From: Cyclaneusma minus
Lineage: Eukaryota; Ascomycota; Leotiomycetes; Marthamycetales; Marthamycetaceae
Assembly: GCA_037179335.1 (NCBI GenBank)
Contig: JAKZHN010000046.1
Span: forward strand, 124,001-188,000
Direction of reading: 5' to 3'
Length of the DNA: 64,000 bases
Shown here one piece after another: positions 58,415 through 64,000 of the stretch (its first letter is position 1; every line of letters starts with the position of its first letter). The translations under genes and the position numbers were made by a program. The notes under the pieces are model-generated. The model saw only the letters and a program-made list of their open reading frames with translations. It searched no databases and was not told the origin of the DNA.

Positions 58415-60342
58415 TTGTTGTTAGGAGTTATCTGGTTGACAGATGGAATTTCTTGAAAAAGATGTGATTCTTGAGGGAAGCACAAAAAACTACCAAGAGG
58501 CTCCGCAACAGACACAAGCAACTGAGCAAAGAGATCGATGAAGGACGATACATGATCGGAAGGCCAAGGAGATCATTGATATATGCTTGCGTGCGAGACA
58601 GAAGAAGAAGCAGCTTCAAAACTTGTGGGCGGAGCATTCTCAGAAGCGAACACTAAAGTGGCAGGAACAGCAACTTCGAATTTGTCACCTCCCGAGTACC
58701 CGGCTCAAGCGCAGTTTCAACGGAGTCAACTAAAATCCGCCATGTTCTTTACTTCGCGATAGTTCGCGATAGCTCAAGGGCGGTCCTCGGATGAGGTGAC
58801 ACAGGAAGGTTGATAGTGCTGGACTTACAAATACTGTCACACCAGAACCGAAGTGTCGGTATCAAAGTCCGTGTTTCGAGGTCGTGGGTGCTGGTCACAG
58901 TAAGGAGCTCTTTCCTACTGTTTTGTTCTTGCTGTTTCCAAAAAGTTCTTTGGGTGCGGGTAGTATCGTCGATGACGAGGTTTATCTCAGAGGCAACAAG
59001 AGACGACGAGTGTTGAAACAACAAGAAGAAGGTTTGATATATCAGATGGTGTTGATCAAATATGGGCGACCAAGTATGGACACTTGAAGGTGGGAGCCCC
59101 TTTATATCTTTATGATAGCGGGGACGCCTCCACACTACTTTCAACTCTGGATATCTTCTCGCCAGTACCAAGACGTAAGAGAAAGCAGGGGAAGCGAGAA
59201 CAACACGCTGCACCAATACGTCGATACCGAAACGAATGGACCATCCAGCGGATGGCTTGTACGGGCTCGCTATTAGGATCCGCTTTCCCCCGGTCCAGAG
59301 CCCCTCCACACCTTTCGCTGGCAGCCAGGAATGAACCTTCGAAGCCGTGAAGCTACTCACTTGCGAAGTGTGGAGGAAGATCACGATGACTCTGGCACGC
59401 GTAGCAGCCTTATCGCAAGCTCCTATCCAACCCAAAGTCTGGCGCCAGCCAGTCCTCGCAGCATCAACGGCGGGACCGAGTCGCAGCAGGCAATCTCCCG
59501 GAGCTTGCAAAGTCAAAATGGACATGCAAGAAGCGACGGAACCAGGGGACAGCGAACATCGGGCTGGTGGAATGGAAAATGTTCCTTTTCTTGGGGTTAG
59601 CGCTACCATCTACAGCTTGTCTGAGTCTGCGTCGTCGAGTAGCCAAGTGCTTTGGCCAAGCTAGTCTCCGTCTCCAGCATTGGGCATCCCTGCCGAAGAG
59701 GTCGTCATGGAGCTTCGAATCAGCAAGCTGCCGGGATTTGTTGAAGTGACAGCCACAGCGGAGCAGCATCGCAGAGTCAAGGCGTCGTCTGCCGATGGCT
59801 CAACATTTGAAGTCCTCGGCTGCGATGGACGATTGGGCTGGGGAACAGAAGATGAGCAATTGTGGAGACACGTAGTATCAGAAAAGTGGAGGACGACGGA
59901 CTTGGAGATAAGCCGTGTCGAATTGGTGTGGAGGACTACTGTATCTATTCTTGTGTTGCACAGTGTTATGGATTCCATGACCCGATTTGGAGGCAGTATC
60001 GGGGCCAGTCGCAGCAGCGTCGATAATTAGCTTCTGCCTCGCTTGCCGCCCGCTCCGTAAAATACCTACCTTCCAGACCAAAAGAACATGAACACAAATC
60101 ACAAAACTCCGCTTCTTGCTATAATTGTCACTATAGCATGTGATCGCGGCTCGCTTTTGGGAATGCACCCTCGGAGCCATCTCCTTCCCTTGCTATCATT
60201 ACAAATCATGAACATAAAGTTGCGCCTCGCCCCGTATTTCTCTTTGACTTTCCAAACGCTTGTTATATTGACAGCAGTTGACGTCTGACGGCAACCCGCA
60301 TTGGACTCGTCCGAGAACATTATCATCAATCCTGATTCTTGA

Positions 60343-60345
<3 letters not shown>
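58415..60345. other. Gene-poor stretch before the assembly gap
   Basis: The first 100-300 bp are the promoter of the dioxygenase gene. A plus-strand stretch at 58560-58735 reads as a charged, helical peptide (KAKEIIDICLRARQKKKQLQ). A 286-codon minus-strand frame spans 59609-58749, but it has no domain and no splice pattern, so I do not call it. No RNA gene or clear repeat was recognised. Confidence 0.4.
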
Positions 60346-60384
<39 letters not shown>

Positions 60385-60913
60385 CGGGGGGGGGGGGGGC
60401 CGGGGCGCGGGCGGGGCGGGCGGGGGGCCCGGCCGGGCCGGTGTGGCGCGGAAGCCCGGACNNNNNNNNNNNNNNNNNNNNNNNNNNNNNNNNNNNNNNN
60501 NNNNNNNNNNNNNNNNNNNNNNNNNNNNNNNNNNNNNNNNNNNNNNNNNNNNNNNNNNNNNNNNNNNNNNNNNNNNNNNNNNNNNNNNNNNNNNNNNNNN
60601 NNNNNNNNNNNNNNNNNNNNNNNNNNNNNNNNNNNNNNNNNNNNNNNNNNNNNNNNNNNNNNNNNNNNNNNNNNNNNNNNNNNNNNNNNNNNNNNNNNNN
60701 NNNNNNNNNNNNNNNNNNNNNNNNNNNNNNNNNNNNNNNNNNNNNNNNNNNNNNNNNNNNNNNNNNNNNNNNNNNNNNNNNNNNNNNNNNNNNNNNNNTC
60801 CCACCCCATTGTTAATTGCCAGACTTGTGTGGTGGTCGGCCCACCCCCATTGCACCGTCCGCCAAAATTATACAAAACCCTTTTTTGTTTACCCCCCCCC
60901 CCCCCCCCCCCCC
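60346..60913. other. Assembly gap with homopolymer edges
   Basis: N runs from 60462 to 60798 (337 positions). On the left a run of 39 G (60346-60384) and GC-rich debris precede the gap. On the right a run of 22 C lies at 60892-60913, about 90 bp after the gap. G on the left and C on the right are what one expects if reads from both flanks decayed into poly-G on their own strand, a known artefact of two-colour sequencing. The true sequence here is unknown and frames crossing it must be ignored. Confidence 0.85.
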
Positions 60914-62314
60914 ACCACCAGCAAGTCCACAGCATTCCCAACGCTCACGCGGTGGAAGCACCAGCAGGAACACATGGAATTGATGTAATGCATCCATCCC
61001 CCACATATCCCGCGGAATCATCCTATTGGCTTCACCCATCCCCGGAATCGGCAATCATATGAGAGCAGCCCACCAACAGGCCAATTCTGGGGTGTCACGA
61101 CAACGTTGTCTGCCAAGTTGCTATTTGCTAGAGCATCTCGAGTCCTTTTATGCCGGTTAGCAGCATGATCAAATAGAGTTCTCGGACCTGCTGCATGGCT
61201 TTTCACGTTCTGGAGTCTGACGGGAGCTGGCTTCTCATATGTCCAGGGCAATTGACGTGGTTCTACGAATGCACCAGCATAGCAGCGCATATTTGGTGTT
61301 ACTGCGTGCTGACTCGAGAGTATCGTGGTTGATTTCGATTCTACATTTTTGACAGCTGAGCTATTATGTACCATGGTATTCAACAAGCTTGCTTGCCGCC
61401 CTGAGCACTGATAAGTGCCCGTCTTCTAACTCTTCCTCTGGTAGAGACTAAAGTTAAGAGTCTCTCTCTTATCTACACAGTCTATCTTTCAAACAAGTCC
61501 CCATGACTCGGATGATCCGGAGATCTCAGATCCCTAGGCTCATCAAGGTTATGAAAATAGAACTAGTGGTCCTGTTAAGACTCAAGTTTGTGGGTAGGTA
61601 AACAGGCTTGGGAGATTAGAGCCACAGTCCCACTTGGAGACTGGACGGACCTCGCTCCTGACAATTCCAAGTCCCCAAGCTCTCTTCCTACCCAGTATGA
61701 ACCTTAGGGTAGTTCGTACAACCTTTAACCACTTCGGGATTTGAACCCCGCATGCTCTGGGAATTGCAGTTCCACGGTGGCTCAGGGCTGTTTTTGGATC
61801 GTCAATTAGCTGGACTATTTTAATGGTTTCCCGGACTGCTGGGCCGCTGATAAGCTGGGTCGACCGAACATCGGCCTCTGACACTAAAGACGGAATTTAG
61901 TTTCTGTACGCCCTATCACCGCTTGAAAAAACGTGGCTTTTCAGAGCTGATCTTGGGACTCTGAATTCAACTATGCCAGAAAACAAAACGCCACTCATTC
62001 ACAGTACATGTGATACAAAAAGGTCCAATTTAAAGATCGAGGGAGCAAGCCCGCAACGTCATTCGCGGCAACCATCCGTGGATCGTTCTTGGCATTGGAC
62101 CTCTTATCGATAAGTACCCGCCCTCACGCGATGCACTAGCGCCTTTCCTTTTCCATCAACCACTACATCAATTGATGTATCTCCACACCAACCCCAGCCC
62201 GGCACTTACATATTCCCAAATCACAAGCTCTGAAGCTTCGAAGTCAAGCTTGCAGCCTCACTTTCAGATTCTCCGGACGAGTGGCTTGCCAACCCTGGGT
62301 AAGCTAGATGCATC
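60914..62314. other. Intergenic, with a tRNA-like B-box
   Basis: On the minus strand near 61720-61790 there is GCGGGGTTCAAATCCCG, a hairpin resembling a tRNA T-arm with a B-box. No full cloverleaf could be folded around it, so it may be a tRNA-derived repeat or chance. The rest shows no gene. The last 150 bp are the COX23 promoter. Confidence 0.4.
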
Positions 62315-63092
62315 ATGGCGACCGGTAGCAGCGCGTCTACGTCCGACAGCGAACAGCCGTGGAATTCGGAGACGGCGAGCAAGTTCGAAAGGTTTGTCTC
62401 GCTTCTCTTTACCGTGTATATCTAATATCTGGCTTGGAGCGAGGGACTTGGGACTTGGGACTTGGGGAGTGAAGGCAAAAGCTAATGCGAATGGTTTAGT
62501 AAGCAGTTCAGCGAGTACTATGATCCGTGTCAGGAGGCGGCGACTAGGAGTTTGAGGTGTCTGCATCGTAACGGAGGCGATCGTGCCATGTGTGGTGATT
62601 ATTTCCAGTGCGTTGAGCTTTTTCCTTTTCTTTTTCGGTGATGTTAGTCGTTTGTTCCAACTTTGTTCTCAGCTCCCCCGCTCCAATCATCTTTCATGGA
62701 GAAGAGCTGCACAGAAGAGGTGGCTGGGTGGTTCCTGCAGGTGAGGAATGGATCGGACGAGACATGAGGCATGGGAAGGGAGGGGACATAGGCACGTGCG
62801 AATTACGGGGGACGAAGAAGCTTTTGGCTGTTATTTGTCGGGGATGTGGGCGTGAAAGGATAAGGGCATGCTGACGTGTGTTGTAGGGCATATCGGGACT
62901 GCAAGAAACAGTGGGTATGTAGCTGCGAAGTGTGAATGGAGTCGCGTGTCACATCACTTTATGTGTGAAGGTTATGTGGCGAGGATGTCAGGGAGAGCAC
63001 CGCTAACGGGATTATCCTAGATTACGGCAAGGAGTGAGGCCAAGATGGAGGCCAAACGCAAAGCCAGGGAGGCCAATTCCGCGGCTTCGTGA
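62315..63092 (+). CDS. COX23: Cox23-like twin CX9C mitochondrial protein
   Basis: Cox23 is an intermembrane-space protein imported by Mia40 and needed for cytochrome c oxidase assembly. Four exons, 62315-62391, 62500-62607, 62887-62914 and 63021-63092, join in phase for 94 residues. The twin CX9C motif is exact: CQEAATRSLRC and, across the second splice, CGDYFQAYRDC. It is preceded by SKQFSEYYDPC and followed by KKQWITARSEAKMEAKRKAR, all matching the family. The third exon is only 28 nt. Without splicing no frame is longer than the motifs, which is why it is easy to miss. The first intron contains GGGACTTGGGACTTGG-like tandem words. Confidence 0.93.
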
Positions 63093-63563
63093 GAGATATG
63101 TTCCCGAGAGGCTGGGGAGCGACTGGGTCTGGGGCCGAACGTTTCAATTGCTCCTGGGTGTTGGAGACTGGGCAGTCGAGAGATAAGGGACCTGGGGTTG
63201 TCGACAGGTGGGGAGACCCCTGACTCGATGATATCCTTCGTGGGGGTCAGTCTGTACAATATGTGCTTGTATGAAAATGGTTATCTGTGGCGGCATGGCT
63301 ACGTGGGCGGTCGTGATGATTGGAAGAATGCAGGAGCGGAGGTCAAGGTTTCGACGCTAGTGCAGCTGGGAAAATATGCATTTGCTTGGGACCTGCTTCT
63401 GGAGTCACCTAGATTGGGAATGACTTTTTGGTTGTAGGATTTCAAGAAGTAGTAGGTGGTCGTTGAGAAGACCCCCTGAGTGAGGAAGCAGGAAGAAGGC
63501 CATGAGGATACGGAATTGCTGGCCAGCCAGCGTATAAACTTGATGAATAGAAATCCTCTCAAC
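63093..63563. other. Intergenic
   Basis: 3' flank of COX23 and of the uncertain partial ORF at the window edge. Nothing recognised. Confidence 0.5.
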
Positions 63564-64000
63564 TCACTCAGAAAGCAGATGAACGAATGCGAAAACTTCA
63601 ATAAATATATTCTCCACACTCCAGATTCCAAAAAAGTCAGAGGTCGCGTGTACTGATAAAACGATAATTCCTCTCTCGTGGTTGTGGTTGGCTGGCGTCG
63701 GATATTCGCATTCGCTTGGCGCCCAAACCAAAAATCTTTCCCTCACTCGCCAACACCCCAGCCATACATGTAACCACATCCAGAAACGCACCACACCTTT
63801 CCACATCACATCCTTGTCCCCCGCTCTCCGGATTTCCTCGGCATCTGTTTCCGGAGCATATTGGGAATAGCACATCCGTCCGGTGTGTGGTGCGAGGCGC
63901 AAGGGTTCGAAATCGAATTGACTGGATTGTTGAACCGTCGTTTGCAACCATGCAGGACTTGGAACCACGAGATCGCCAAGACGAGGCCATTTGGACGGCG
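63564..64000 (-). CDS. Uncertain partial ORF running off the right edge
   Basis: One minus-strand frame is open from the window edge to a stop at 63564 without an ATG (it includes FDFEPLRLAPHTGRMCYSQY and later a Trp-rich stretch). A second frame starts at ATG 63990 and stops at 63637. I cannot tell which is real, and neither shows a known domain. It could be the last exon of a gene lying to the right, or non-coding. Confidence 0.25.
   Translation of the reverse strand, partial: PSKWPRLGDLVVPSPAWLQTTVQQSSQFDFEPLRLAPHTGRMCYSQYAPETDAEEIRRAGDKDVMWKGVVRFWMWLHVWLGCWRVRERFLVWAPSECEYPTPANHNHERGIIVLSVHATSDFFGIWSVENIFIEVFAFVHLLSE

Noticed and set aside
58749..59609. A 286-codon minus-strand open frame
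   Set aside because: No domain, signal peptide, splice pattern or codon bias; kept only as a note in the intergenic entry.
60099..60988. Long frames crossing the gap with Gly- or Pro-rich translations
   Set aside because: They consist of the G homopolymer and unknown bases; not genes.
1..64000. CRISPR arrays, bacterial operons or phage genes
   Set aside because: Spliced genes, a nuclear-type tRNA intron and fungal families throughout show nuclear fungal DNA; no regular spacer arrays were seen.

Overview
The window is nuclear DNA of a filamentous ascomycete (Pezizomycotina). Most genes carry short 50-90 bp introns with GT..AG ends. The gene set pairs conserved eukaryotic housekeeping genes (ARV1, MCD4, CSM1, MSP1, END3, an LSH/IRC5-type helicase, CDC43, ILM1, COX23) with typical filamentous-fungal families: HET-domain proteins, a FarB/CTF1-type Zn2Cys6 regulator, a secreted GMC oxidoreductase, an intracellular LysM protein and a small secreted cysteine-rich protein. 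I cannot fix the class or species from the sequence alone. There is one assembly gap (60462-60798), edged by G and C homopolymers that look like sequencing artefacts.

Layout. Positions 1-5.5 kb are a decayed region: broken pieces of CSC1/OSCA-type membrane channel genes on the minus strand, an AT-hook coding fragment, a local duplication, and an intact-looking 460 bp non-autonomous hAT element with 8 bp target duplications. From 5.5 to 9.4 kb lie ARV1 and a LysM-domain gene. From 9.4 to 13 kb is gene-poor, with an imperfect tandem array carrying palindromic cores that abuts an intron-containing tRNA-Lys(CUU). A HET gene follows at 13.0-15.2 kb, with related repeats on both sides. The farB-type regulator (17.3-20.4 kb) and MCD4 (21.9-25.2 kb) come next. 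After a small ORF carrying an in-frame TAA, the secreted GMC oxidoreductase occupies 26.8-28.8 kb.

CSM1 and MSP1 are divergent around a 0.5 kb shared promoter (32.2-32.7 kb). Two decayed genes follow: a flavin monooxygenase-like gene with a probable DUF6314 C-terminal domain (34.6-37.0 kb), and a second HET gene with several frame lesions (37.5-39.7 kb). The right part is denser and mostly intact: END3, the LSH-type helicase, the small secreted protein, a wall/GPI-like protein, CDC43, ILM1, a Psh1-like RING E3 ligase, an Fe(II)/2-oxoglutarate dioxygenase and COX23. An uncertain partial ORF runs off the right edge.

Functional links. ARV1 and MCD4 both serve GPI-anchor/lipid homeostasis in the ER. 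MSP1, COX23 and ILM1 concern mitochondria. CSM1, the LSH-type helicase and the Psh1-like ligase concern chromosomes and chromatin. These genes are neighbours, not a cluster; I see no secondary-metabolite cluster or other multi-gene system. The most distinctive content is structural: the hAT-type MITE, the dispersed repeat family around the HET gene, the decayed HET and FMO genes, and the micro-exons in the Zn-cluster gene. Exon joins given for the main genes were checked for reading phase by hand; no homology search was possible.
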